This document shows positions 20,280-31,445 of a stretch of 64,000 nt of DNA, in pieces. Below the pieces are notes generated by a model that saw only the letters and a program-made list of their open reading frames with translations, ran no database searches and was not told the origin of the DNA. The stretch lies in the NCBI GenBank assembly GCA_025602905.1, contig JAHLKI010000010.1, positions 806,001-870,000 of the forward strand, in the 5' to 3' direction. How positions within the stretch are numbered: the stretch's first letter is position 1; every line of letters begins with the position of its first letter. This DNA is from Phlyctochytrium arcticum. Taxonomy: Eukaryota > Chytridiomycota > Chytridiomycetes > Chytridiales > Chytridiaceae. Both the position numbers and the translations under genes were made by a program.

Positions 20280-23200
20280 ATGGCGGCCCACGACATTACT
20301 GACGCGGACAAGCTCGCCGCCAAAGAGGCCGATGTCCAACCTACCGTCGTCACCGACGTCGTTCCCCGCCCCGTCGCCACTCCTCGCAAGAAGTTTTGGA
20401 GCAAGAAGACCGATGCTCCCGCCAGCGACGTTGCCGACAAGAAAGCGGTAGCAAAGGGGCCGACCGAGCCGCGTGTTTCGTACTTTCAGCTTTACCGCTA
20501 TGCGACAGGCTTCGACAAATTTCTGATTGTGATGGGCATTATCGCCGCAATGGCTCACGGTGTGGGATTGCCGCTAATGACAATCATCTTCGGTGAGTGT
20601 TGATCTTCAAGGGGATGACATACAGCCGGCGGCATGGGATTAACTTTCTGGCGATTTAGCTAACATCCTGGGAAGTTGGTTCACGTACAATCGCGCCATT
20701 CCCGCCACTGCGGATTATCTCAATGACCAGGCAAAGCAGGGTTGCATCTATTTTGTGATCCTTGCAGCGGCTCTTTTTGCGCTGGCATATGTGCAAATGT
20801 CATTCTGGATGTGGTCCGGCGAGAACCAATCAAAGGTACGCTGGACAATGCCATTGCACTGGTACTTTCGATCTGATACCGTTTCCTCACTAGCGTGTAC
20901 GTCAACTTTATTTCGCTGCCATTCTTCGCCAAGACATTGGCTGGTTCGATAATACCAGCACCGGAGAGTTGACCACACGCATGACCTCTGATACTCAACA
21001 AATGCAAGAGGGCATTAGCGAGAAGGTCGGGCTCATTATCCAGTTTTTTACAACGTTCATTGCCGGCTTTGTCATTGCGTTCATCAAGGGATGGCGCTTG
21101 GCCCTCGTTTTGACTGCATGCCTGCCGCTGTTAGTAGGCGCTGCTGCCATCATGTCCATCATGGTAGCGTCCAGCAATGAGTCTGGCAACGACGCGTACG
21201 CTGCAGCCGGTGGTATTGCACAGCAAATTCTTTCCGGGATGCGCACCGTTGTTGCCTTTGGAGGAGAGACGCGTGCCGCCAAGCGTTACGCTGCCCTCCT
21301 GAAATCGGCGGAAAAGGATGCCATTAAGAAATCGATCTATGCTGGGTTGGGTGTCGGTATGATCAACTTTTTGATTTTCGCCGTGTACTCGATGGCTTTC
21401 TGGTATGTCTGGTCGTTTAGTGGACTCTCAGAATTACGCTAATGCTTTTTTCGACAGGTACGGAGGTCGTGAAATGAAGGCCGGCCGCATGTTGGGCCAA
21501 GAAGTACTCAACTGCTTCTTTGCCTTGATCATTGGAGCGTTCTCTCTTGGTCAGGGTATGCCGTATTTTTCTGCTATCGGAAATGCGCAGGGAGCCGCCC
21601 ATAAGGTGTATGCCACAATTGATCGAAAATCTCCTATCGACGCGAGTAACCCTGGCGGGGCCAAACCGAAAGAAGTACGAGGGGACATTGAGTTCAAGAA
21701 CGTTTCCTTTCATTACCCCTCTCGAAGCGATGTTCCTATTCTGAAGAATTTCGACTTGAAGGTCAAGGCCGGTCAAACAGTTGCCTTGGTTGGAACATCT
21801 GGCTCCGGAAAATCCACTATCGTCAAACTAGTGGAGCGATTTTATAACCCTGTGAGCGGATCCGTCTCTCTTGATGGCCATGAATTGAGTGACATCAACG
21901 TCACTTGGTTGCGTCAACAAATCGGGATCGTTTCGCAAGAGCCCACCCTATTCGACACGACTGTTCGAAAAAATTTGTACTATGGTCTCAAGGAATCCCA
22001 CACAACCTTTCCACAGGAGAAGCTGGATGCCATGGTCGAGAACGCTTGCAAGGTCGCCAATGCCTGGGACTTTATTCAGAAACTTCCTCAGGGACTGGAC
22101 ACACCGGTAGGCGAGGCTGGATCCATGATGTCTGGTGGTCAAAAGCAACGTATCGCGATTGCCCGTGCCGTAATGCGTGATCCTCAAATCTTACTTCTCG
22201 ATGAGGCTACCTCTGCGCTGGACACTGAATCTGAAAGGCTCGTACAGGCGGCACTTGAATCAGCCGCTAAGGGTCGAACCACCATTGTTATCGCTCATCG
22301 TCTATCCACCATCAAGAATGCTGATAGGATTGTTGTCATGAGCAAGGGCGAAATTGTGGAAGCCGGTACTCACGATGAGCTTGTTGCTATGAAGGGAGCA
22401 TACAACGGCCTTGTGGAAGCTCAGCGTTTGCGTGGCGCCACCAACACTCATTCGGAAGGCGACCTGGAGGATGCTCTCAAGGAGGAGGCCAGCGAGCTGC
22501 AGCACGATGTCAAGCGGGCTACCTCTATCAAGCGCATGGGGGACCAAGAAGTCGTTGTTACGCTTGATGGTCGTCCGCCGGCCCCGGCAAGGGTTGAATC
22601 AATGGACCTCAAGCGACGCGCAAGTGTTGTGTCTGCAAGCAAACGCAGGATTGCCGAGGAGGACAAGCAAAAAGCATGGAAGGAGGAACAGCTCAAAAGA
22701 AAGATCAATACGAAACGAATTCTCATGATGAACAAACCAGAGTTCCCCATTATTGCCGTTGCGGTCTTTTGTTCATTGTTGAACGGAGCGGTCATGCCTG
22801 TGTTTGCAGTGATTTTCTCAAAGATCCTCGCGGTTTTCGAAAACACGAAGGATGTGGACCAGCGCGCTCGCGACATTGATAAATGGGCCCTCGGATTTTT
22901 CCTTCTGGCACTGGCGTCATTCGTCACCAACTTCTTGCAGATTGCTCTGCTATCCATTGCGGGCGACAAGTTGACCACGCGCTTGAGAGACATGTCATTC
23001 CGTGCACTTTTGCGACAAGAAATCGCCTACTTTGACGAAGAAGATAACTCTACCGGTGCCATCACGGCGAAACTTGCCTCTGATGCAAAGCTGGTCCAAG
23101 GTCTTACCGGCCAAACCATGGCTCAGATCCTTCAACTCATTTCCAACTTTGGAGTGGGTCTTGGACTCGCGTTCTCCAATTCTTGGCAACTCACTTTGGT

Positions 23201-24470
23201 TGTGCTCGCTTGTGTTCCGCTCGTCGGTGTAGGCGGATATCTTCAGTTGCGTACATTGACTGGATACGGCGAACAATCTCGAAAAGCTTACAAGGATGCC
23301 AACCAAACAGCTTCTGAGGGCATTGAGTCCATTCGCACGGTACAGACTTTGACCCAGGAGGGTGCATTCCACGGGATGTACGTCGATCAAATTCAAGTCC
23401 CCCATCGCATGGTTGTTCGCGGTGCCTTCATCAGTTCCATCGGCTTTGCTAGTGCCGAGGCTTCCATCTTCCTGACGTATGCTGTCGCCTTCTATTACGG
23501 TTCTCGACTAATCCTTTGGAACACCTATTCAATCGAACAAGTCATGATTACCATGTTTTCCATCATTTTTGCTGCTATGGCTGCCGGTCAGATTTCCAAT
23601 TTCGCGCCTGATGCTGCCAAGGCAAAGCTTGCTGCGCTTGCCATTTTTGATATTTTGGACCGCACCCCCCGCATTGATGCCTTCAGTGAAGAGGGACAAA
23701 AACCGGCGAAGCCTGTTGGGCAGGCATCGACCGTTCAAGCCGAATTCTCCTACCCGACCCGGCCGGACAATCAGATTCTCAGGGGTCTGGACATCGAAGC
23801 TCTTCCGGGTCAAACCGTTGCGCTCGTGGGACATTCAGGATGTGGTAAATCCACTGTTCTCGGACTTTTGGAACGCTGGTATGACGTTTCCGGCGGTAGC
23901 GCTCAATTGGATAGTCTGGATGTGCGCCAGTGGAACCTTCGCTATCTTCGTGAGCAAATGGCGCTGGTCGGCCAGGAGCCCATCCTGTTTGACGTTTCCA
24001 TTCGCGAAAACATTGCCTACGGCGCGCGTGACGGTGAAGCCACGCAAGATCAAATTGAAGCAGCTGCTCGAGCCGCCAATATTCACGACTTTGTCATGTC
24101 ATTACCGCAGAACTACGATACTCTGGTGGGCGAAAAGGGTGGTCAGTTGTCCGGTGGTCAGAAGCAACGTATTGCTATTGCTCGTGCTTTGATTCGGGAG
24201 CCCAAACTTCTTCTCTTGGACGAGGCGACATCTGCCCTGGACTCTGAATCCGAGAAGGTTGTACAGGATGCATTGGACCGCGCTTCGCGTGGCCGAACAA
24301 CCATTGTCATTGCCCATCGATTGTCAACCATTCAGAACGCGGATCGCATTTATGTACTTTTGGCTGGTAAAGTCAGCGAGATGGGTACACATCAAGAGCT
24401 GGTCAACAAAGGTGGGGCTTATGCAGAACTGGTGGGCCAGCAGATGCTTCACGAGCAAACCGCTGAATAA
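20280..24470 (+). CDS. Full-length ABCB-type (MDR/P-glycoprotein) ABC transporter
   Basis: Four exons (20280-20592, 20660-20835, 20894-21402, 21458-24470) join in phase to give 1336 residues, the usual length for a full ABCB transporter. The order is TMD-NBD-TMD-NBD. NBD1 has Walker A GTSGSGKST (about 446), signature MSGGQKQRIA (about 557) and Walker B ILLLDEATSALD (about 578). NBD2 has GHSGCGKST (about 1123), LSGGQKQRIA (about 1229) and LLLLDEATSALD (about 1252). H-loops (IVIAHRLST) are present in both halves, so both ATP sites look intact. The charged linker between halves (about 660-745) is Lys/Glu-rich. It exports hydrophobic compounds or peptides, probably at the plasma membrane. All introns lie in the first quarter. 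The start follows a Ser-rich in-frame leader that lacks a better ATG. Confidence 0.95.
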
Positions 24471-25188
24471 GCAAAGTTTTGGATGGCTAGTAGTTTTTGT
24501 ATCTGTTTCTCTTATTTTGGGACCTGCAACGCCCGCGTTGTAATTGTCGCATAGTAATCATTTTGTGTTAGTGTTTTGGCGGCATAATTATGCGGACTGT
24601 ACACTCATATTTTCATATTTTCTAATGTCAAACCAAATCGAATAAGTCTGAACTGGACATCCCCCCAAGGGTCCACTCCCCTAGATGAAGACAAATCCTC
24701 ATCACCGTAATCCACTCTCAGATGGTCAATCAAAATCGTTGCGCGGTCATCTGCCGTTACTCCAACCTTGAGAGTCCCAAACCGGTGGGGTGCTCAACTA
24801 GATAGGGGACAGATAAAACATATCCCTCTCCTACTCCGCAAAAAAGTAGGGCGTCAAATGTCCATCACAGCCCTCGAGATAATGCAAGTTGGAAGAGATA
24901 AAGTGTCGGACGCTTGCCGCACAAAGGGCCACCCTCAACCACAATACATCGAACATGCTTCATGCTTCCAGGTGGCACTACCGTGTGGAACACTTCATGG
25001 AATCGTTCGTCTATGAAATCTCTAGGCTCCCAAAAATCCGAGCTAGGCCCGACTCATGAGCTAAAATGAGAGAAACACTTGAAGCAGGAAAATGCACGAA
25101 ACGGCACGTAATCCATTGTAATGGAACAGAAATTTTTGTGGTCACGTCATATTAATATCCCCGCCGAATATACAAAACTCGAACCAAT
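24471..25188. other. Convergent intergenic region, no gene recognised
   Basis: This lies between the 3' ends of the ABC transporter and RPL14. Only short chance ORFs are present, and no RNA gene was recognised. Confidence 0.5.
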
Positions 25189-25982
25189 TTATTGAGACTT
25201 CTTGAGGGCCTTGGCGGCCTTTCCGATGATCATACGGCGCTGAGAAAGGTAAAGGTGATAAGTATAAGAGCCAGCTGTTTTCGGGGGAAATACACAAACC
25301 TGCTTGCGAGCAACCATCAACTTGAAGCGGTCAAAGTCCGTAAGCGTGGCACGAGTTTCCCGCTTGGCGATCTTCTGGGCCCATGCGGTCTTGTTCCATC
25401 GGTTGATCAAGTCCTGCTTCTCAATCTGAGTCTTGAGGGAGGGGGTACCAATGGTGCGGGGGATGGTGATCTTCAAGTCGGTAAGGGTAGATCGCTTGAA
25501 AGAAATGGCCTGGCGCTTAACACCGGTGGTGGGACCATCGACGAGAACGCGGGAGTGGTCAATGATGTCCACAATGACGGCGAGCTTGCCGGCGTCGGGT
25601 CCGTACGTGATCAAAACGACACGGCCGACCTCAACGAATCGGTTGAAAACCTGAAATCAAATAGAGTTCAGTTACAGATCCTTCCCAGGGTATTTCCTTC
25701 TGAGCTTTCTAGATATCCGATGTGTCCTTTAGCATTCCAGGGTTTGCTTATTCTGACCGCAACATTCCGAACAGAGGTACCAGACGGAATTACAGATCAA
25801 CATAACGATGCAGCATCGTTGGGTGGTCTTAGCTTTCCGAAAGAGGCACTTCTGACAATTCCCCGAATTCGGCAATTCCTCCCATTCGCCCCCGACTCTC
25901 ATAACGTGTCCCATCCATCCTGCATCCATCCAACCGGCGATCTTGTCCTAGTTCGAAATTGATGCCTGTCCAAACCTACCAT
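25189..25982 (-). CDS. RPL14: 60S ribosomal protein L14 (eL14)
   Basis: Three exons on the minus strand (25982-25980, 25650-25300, 25239-25189) give 134 residues, close to the usual fungal length. Exon 1 is the ATG alone, followed by donor GTAGGT; exon 2 starts [19 protein letters not shown], the conserved eL14 N-terminus with its KOW-like beta-barrel. It continues with [16 protein letters not shown] and the helical [12 protein letters not shown] region. The short last exon is basic ([16 protein letters not shown]). It is a structural component of the large ribosomal subunit. It is divergent from RPL5, with only 285 bp between start codons, so a shared promoter is likely. The 329-nt first intron carries GGAT repeats on its sense strand. 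Confidence 0.93.
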
Positions 25983-26267
25983 CTTGCTTGTCGGATGGAT
26001 GGAAATTGACGATGAACCCAAAAGACAGCTGCTTTCGGATGTGACCGTACTTTGTCTAGAGGACGAGACGGAAGATTGTTTGCCAGAGCTCACGATTCCT
26101 GCTTGCCCGGTACTAAGCCACCCTCTTTCGATTCAACGACCGCCGAAAGTGGCCAGCCACGTGACCTGGAAGTTGGTGTCTGTCAAGAACCAAGCAACAA
26201 TCCGCTCTGGTCTTCACACGATCCCAATCCCTCTGTGTCTCAATCCGTAGGCGGGGAACCATTCAAG
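25983..26267. promoter_or_regulatory. Bidirectional promoter of RPL14 and RPL5
   Basis: The 285 bp between the two divergent start codons must hold both promoters. A GGATGGATGG string at 25993-26002 matches repeats inside the first introns of both genes. No TATA box was recognised, as is common for ribosomal protein genes. Confidence 0.65.
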
Positions 26268-27535
26268 ATGGTGAGTAGCGAACGACAAGAGCAGAAAATC
26301 GCCATCCGCTGGACGAGGCTGTCTTTCCGAGGGTTTTTGGAGCTCAGGAGACGGATGGATGGATGGATGGATAACTCTGAATTGAGGAAGAAGGCCAATT
26401 GCGAAATGGCGACATGGATCCAAGATAGATTTCATCTAACATTTTGATTCTCTCAGCCTTTCGTCAAGCAAGTCAAGAACAAGGCTTACTACAAGCGCTT
26501 CCAGACCAAGTACCGTCGTCGGCGAGGTAAGCTAGCGGGTCCAAGTGGCGAGAGCTGTCGATGTGTGCACCTGATGATGACATAGTTCATCCGAAACTAC
26601 CAAGTGGAATAATGTTCTTTCGCTCCTATCTGAACCACACATCGACGATGCTCTACCACTGCAACTTGCATATTCGCATTTTCTAAACAAATTGTCGTCG
26701 ATTAGAGGGTAAGACCGATTACTACGCCCGTAAGCGTCTGGTTACCCAAGCCAAGAACAAGTACAACTCCCCCAAGTACCGTTTGGTTGTTCGCATCACC
26801 AACAAGGACATTATCACCCAGATTGTCTACGCCAAGCTCCAGGGAGATATCGTTCTTGCTGCCGCCTACTCGCACGAACTCCCCGCCTTCGGTATCAAGC
26901 ATGGTTTGACCAACTGGGCTGCTGCTTACGCTACTGGTCTTTTGCTCGCTCGTCGTGTTCTCGCCAAGCTCGGCCTCGACAGCAAGTACGAGGGTCAGAC
27001 TGAACCCGATGGTGAGGCCTATGAGGTTGAGGCTGTGGAGGACGGTCCCCGCCCGTTCACCGCCTTCCTTGACACTGGTCTCCGCCGTACCACCACTGGA
27101 TCCCGTGTCTTTGGTGCCTTGAAGGGTGCCGCTGACGGTGGCCTGCGCGTTCCTCACAGCCAGAGCCGATTCCCTGGTTGGGATGGAAAGGAGATTGACG
27201 CTGAGCTTCTCCGTGGTTACATCTTTGGCCGTCACGTTGCCGACTACATGGAATACCTCCAGGAAGAAGATGAAGAGGCGTACAAGCGTCAATTCGCCAC
27301 CTACCTTGAGGATGAGCTTGAAGCCGATGACCTTGAGGACGTTTACCAGAAGGCGCACGAGGCCATCCGGGAGAAGCCTTTGGCCGAGAAGAAGGAGCGC
27401 AAGCCCCTCTCAGAAGAGCAGAAGCGCAAGCTCAAGCTCTTCAAGAAGCAACGCCTCAACCTCAAGCAGCGCAACGACCGTGTCAAGCAGAAGAAGGAAG
27501 CTTTCTTGCGCAAGTTGGCCGAGAACGACGCGTAA
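26268..27535 (+). CDS. RPL5: 60S ribosomal protein L5 (uL18)
   Basis: Three exons (26268-26270, 26457-26526, 26706-27535) give 300 residues, the normal length for eukaryotic uL18. The start codon is alone in exon 1, directly followed by donor GTGAGT; exon 2 begins [16 protein letters not shown], the conserved N-terminus. Exon 3 holds the 5S rRNA-binding uL18 core ([34 protein letters not shown]) and the basic C-terminal tail. It binds 5S rRNA and assembles with it into the large subunit central protuberance. Codon use is strongly biased to C-ending codons, consistent with high expression. It is paired head-to-head with RPL14. Confidence 0.96.
26353..26372 (+). repeat. GGAT microsatellite in RPL5 intron 1
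   Basis: Five consecutive GGAT units lie about 85 bp before the intron 1 acceptor. Similar GGATGGATG strings lie on the sense strand of the RPL14 first intron (complement of 25911-25935). Confidence 0.85.
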
Positions 27536-27852
27536 ACTGTCTATTATACCATGGCAGATTGTTTGGCGCCGCTCCTTGTACACATCTGAGCAATACACTG
27601 TTCACTCACACTTTTTGGTCATTTCTCTTTAATATTTGCATTTCTCCTTTGACGTTTTTCATCCTTGCTGGTCATTCCATTGGCCAAAATACCGGTGGAA
27701 CAACCCTGGGAACAAGCCAACTCTGAGATGAGATCCTGCGTTGCCATGTCAACAGGTTTGATCTATGACTCATTAATGATAAGATCAAGAGTTGTGGAGG
27801 AGCGGCCGTGAATGGCTCTGAGAGCAACCAACGTTCCCAAACTATTCGCAAC

Positions 27853-28957
27853 ATGTTGAGCACCATGAACCTCGCCGCTCGTAGCATAGGCATATCAGCA
27901 GGACATGTCTCTATGCAGGTAAGTCCAGCTCCGTACTATTTCCCTCCAGGTGATTAACAAACGCAACTCAGGCTTGCAAGGTTCCTTCTACGTTGACCAG
28001 ACTGCCACAAACTGTTTTCCGACCTTCCCAACTGGCCAGATTCAAGACTTCAGCCACACGCCAATCCAATAAACGACGGACAAAACCTGCGTTCCTCAAT
28101 GCACTTCCCGCGTTTGCGCCCTCTGCGGAAGAGGCCGTAAACAACATCATTTACAATACCCCTGATTTCGGCCCCACTGTGGTTACCCGTCACATTCTCA
28201 ATTGCTTGGTTTCAAATGAACCTGGCGTTCTGTCCCACGTTTCTGGAATCCTGGCCGGTCGGGGGTTCAATATCGAATCCCTGGTGGTAGCCAAGACCGA
28301 GGTTGTTGACTTGTCACGAATGACCATTGTCTTGAATGGCCAAAGCGAAGTCATTACCCAGGCGAAAAAACAGCTGGAGGACATGGTTCCAGTCTGGGCT
28401 GTTTTGGATTACACGCATGGGAACATTGTCGAGAGGGAGTTGTTGATGGTCAAGGTGTCATCCGTGCCACACGAGCACTTGCATGCCTTCTCAGGAGATC
28501 ACGATGTAGAAGATACTGAGGTTTGCGGAGACTATCATTGTTTTTCTCCAAATAAATCGTGTGAACTCACCATTTGTTTCCACCAGGTTCGGTCCACCAT
28601 CTCGCCCTTGCTCGGTACCGGCCTCCAACGCCAGGTTATTACGGACTTGGCGAAGATGTTTGGTGCTAAAGTGTTGGATGTTAGTTTGGACGGTCTCATT
28701 ATTGAATTGAGTGCCAAACCAAAGCGAGTTGATGCATTTTTGAAGCTGCTCAAACCGTACGGGATCATTGAGGCGGCTCGCTCAGGTAACACTTGGCCCG
28801 ATGGTTTTGAAGTGGCCACTTTTTTAACATGTACTTTTCAACAGGTGCCATGGCAATGCCTCGAAGTGCTGTTGACGAGTATTTGGAGGAATCGGACAGT
28901 GACAAGGACCAAGACAATGATGGTGCTGTGGACGCTACAATGTTGCCTCCTGGTTAA
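27853..28957 (+). CDS. ILV6: Acetolactate synthase small (regulatory) subunit, mitochondrial
   Basis: Four exons (27853-27918, 27972-28520, 28587-28785, 28845-28957) join in phase to 308 residues. The N-terminal 60 residues are rich in Arg, Ser and Ala without acids, fitting a mitochondrial transit peptide. An ACT domain follows at about 85-160 (LNCLVSNEPGVLSHVSGIL, GRGFNIESLVV), and a C-terminal IlvN-type domain contains VLDVSLDGLIIELSA and LLKPYGIIEAARSG. The family activates the catalytic subunit (ILV2) and confers valine feedback inhibition in branched-chain amino acid synthesis. The tail after the last intron is acidic (EESDSDKDQD). Start and transit peptide are split by the first intron, and no upstream in-frame ATG competes. 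Confidence 0.94.
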
Positions 28958-29297
28958 CTTTACATATCCTTCCAGTACACCTCTCATTCCCCTCTTGTTT
29001 ATTTATATACCTATAATGTGCATATGGCTGTTCTCCCTGATTATCCCGATGCTTGCTTTCGACATTTGGACCTGACTCGACGTCCACGGCTCATGGCGGA
29101 GCACGCTACTTCAAGTAATTGAGTCACTTATGTCCAAATCCTTGCGGATGTCTTGAAAGATTCCACGATGCGATCATGCGAGACCCTATTAATTGTACTC
29201 GAGTCTTTTGTACATGCACAGTTCCAAGTTGCAGCCTTAGCGCAAGGATGTAACACGGCTATAATCGCCACAGCGCATCGCAGGTTACCGATCCGCC

Positions 29298-29337
29298 CAC
29301 GTGCTGCGCGTACGCGTGGACGCGTTGAGGAACGCGT
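29298..29337. promoter_or_regulatory. CACGTG E-box and three ACGCGT boxes upstream of phytase
   Basis: CACGTG lies at 29298-29303, followed by ACGCGT at 29312, 29320 and 29332. They are about 330-370 bp upstream of the phytase start. CACGTG is the site of Pho4/NUC-1-type bHLH factors that induce phosphate-scavenging genes in fungi, which suits a phytase. Binding here is inferred. Confidence 0.4.
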
Positions 29338-29568
29338 GCGGCGTGCTTGCTTGCTGCAAGTTGCTGGATTTGCCGGTTGATTTGCCACCACCAGAGCAGG
29401 GCCAGGAGCAGAGCTGGGCTACCAAGAGCTGCTTGCTTGCCTGCGTGCGCTATGTTGGATCGTGCAGAGAACGTGCAGAGATCGTGCAAAGATGAAACCG
29501 AAAGGCACCAAGGAACAGGGACGGGATACGATCTCCTTCCCTACTGAGCCTATACTCCCTCTCTCGCA

Positions 29569-29575
29569 TATAAAA
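29569..29575 (+). promoter_or_regulatory. TATA box of phytase gene
   Basis: TATAAAA lies 93 bp upstream of the ATG at 29668, a consensus match in a suitable position for a regulated gene. Confidence 0.6.
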
Positions 29576-29667
29576 GCAGACGCAGATCTACGGCACACCC
29601 ATCATTGCTCGATACATCTATTCAACCTCATAGACTTTAGAGACTTTAGACGTCTATACTTTGCAAA

Positions 29668-30977
29668 ATGTGGAACCTCGGACCTTTCTTGGTGTGCGCG
29701 ACACTGGCCTCCTCTTTCCTTGCGCAAGCTGTGACAGCCGCTCCTCGACCCGCGGACTCGAAAATTGGCACATCACCCATTACGCCGTACCCTATCATTC
29801 CAAAGCTTGAGACTGGGCCCGCAGGGACCGATGGGGATGATCCTGCCATTTGGGTTCATCCTACCAACCGCGAAAAATCCCTCATCATCACTACCTCCAA
29901 GAAAGATAAAGACGGAGCCTTAAATGTTTGGAATGTGGATGGCAAGGTAACACTATTGATCAAACACCGACATGATTGCCTTTTGCTAACGCGTCGATTC
30001 AGCTTTTGCAGAATGTCAAGGCCGGGAAACCCAACAACGTCGACATTATTTACGATTTCAAGTTTGGCGGGGAGAAGATCGACTTGGTCGTTGCCGGCTG
30101 TCGAGAAAACAACACCATGTGCATGTGGAAGATTGACTCTGAGGGAAAACTATGTGCTATTCCTGGAGGAGATCAGCCAACCGAGCCAGGCTACCAGGTG
30201 TACGGCAGCTGCGAATACCGTAGCCGCAAGACGCAAAAACAATACGTGTTTGTCAACTCAAAGACATCGCAATATCTTCAGTACGAGCTATATGAAGAAA
30301 ACGGAGGGCTCAAAACCGAACTCGTGCGCAAGTTACAGGGCGGTCAAGGTGGACAGGTGGAAGGATGCGTGGCAGACAAGGACAACGGATGGCTATTCAT
30401 CGGAGAGGAGGAAAAGGGGTTGTGGAGGCATGATGCCGAGCCAGATGGCAGTACCAAAGGAGTCCTCGTTGACAAGGTTGACAGCAAGTCTGGCGGCCAC
30501 ATGGTAGCTGATGTGGAAGGCGTCTCATTATTTTACGGGAAGGACAAGAAGGAGGGATATTTGATTGTTTCCATTCAAGGTGCCAGTGCATACAATGTCT
30601 ATGAGCGCAAGGAACCACACAAGTACCTCTACTCGTTCAACCTTCCAGGCGGTAGCGGGATCGACGAAGTTACCGAAACCGATGGACTGGCAGTGGTATC
30701 TTCAGGACTAGGAAGCCGGTGGCCGGAGGGCTTACTGGTTGTGCACGATGACCACAAAACTGACATGAAGAACAAAACGCTTCCCGAAACCACCTTCAAG
30801 TTTGTCGACTTTCGAGACATAGCCAACAATCCCATCACCAAATTGACTACCTTCCCCGCATTTGATCCGCGCAGTGTTGCACCGCCCGCTATTACCTCTC
30901 CTGCCAGTACTCGCACGAAGCAAGCGCAAACCACTGTTTCTCCCACCCCTGCAACTCTCACTCGCCTCACTGAATAG
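29668..30977 (+). CDS. Secreted beta-propeller phytase (3-phytase family)
   Basis: Two exons (29668-29946, 30003-30977) give 417 residues. A signal peptide covers about residues 1-25 (VCATLASSFLAQAVTA). The family hallmark DGDDPAIWVHPTN sits near residue 55, followed by LIITTSKKDKDGALNVWNVDG and, in exon 2, NNVDIIYDF and GQVEGCVADKDNGWLFIGEE, which carry the acidic calcium-binding positions of beta-propeller phytases. DVEGVSLFYG and SNGLAVVSS-like GLAVVSSGLG match the later blades. The enzyme releases phosphate from calcium-phytate outside the cell. The last 40 residues are Thr/Ser/Pro-rich and could be O-glycosylated or wall-associated; no GPI signal is evident. Such phytases are mainly bacterial, so an old transfer is possible, although the intron shows it is settled in this genome. 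Confidence 0.88.
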
Positions 30978-31445
30978 TAGGACCCGTGACAGGTAGATAG
31001 AATAGAATGGACTTGATAATTTCCTAAGGCCCCCCATCCTGTACGGCATCTCATTTCTCATATACGCATACGTAGACTACCTATATTTTCTAATCGAATC
31101 AAATAACTTTCCAAATCGCTCGGGCAAAGGTTGCGAAGTTGCGATTCTTGCGAAGTTCGGAAGTTGCGAACGTGCAGCTGCGCCAGTTGCGGCTGCGCCC
31201 CTCTTGACGCCAGCAGCTACTGCATGCATGCAATGCCCGTTAGCTTTATGATTCATTTGCAACTCTTTCTCGCACACACAACCGTCCTTCAATCAACAGT
31301 CGCGAACTTTAGCAGCAAGATCTTGGAACCGCTTTATTTTCTTCACCATCCTGGTAGTCCGCTAGATCCGTTCCTGCGACTTTCAAAGCCTTCAGAGCAT
31401 TTCCCATTGTAATCTGGCAAATCCTGGAAATAACTGCTACCTGCT

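Larger units (their letters stand above)
28958..29667. other. Intergenic region with phytase promoter
   Basis: No gene was recognised. The right half holds the promoter motifs listed separately and a short run of imperfect CGTGCAGAGA repeats at about 29460-29492. Confidence 0.5.

Noticed and set aside
26350..26375. GGAT run considered as a CRISPR-like or telomeric repeat
   Set aside because: A simple tetranucleotide microsatellite with no spacers and no telomere unit.
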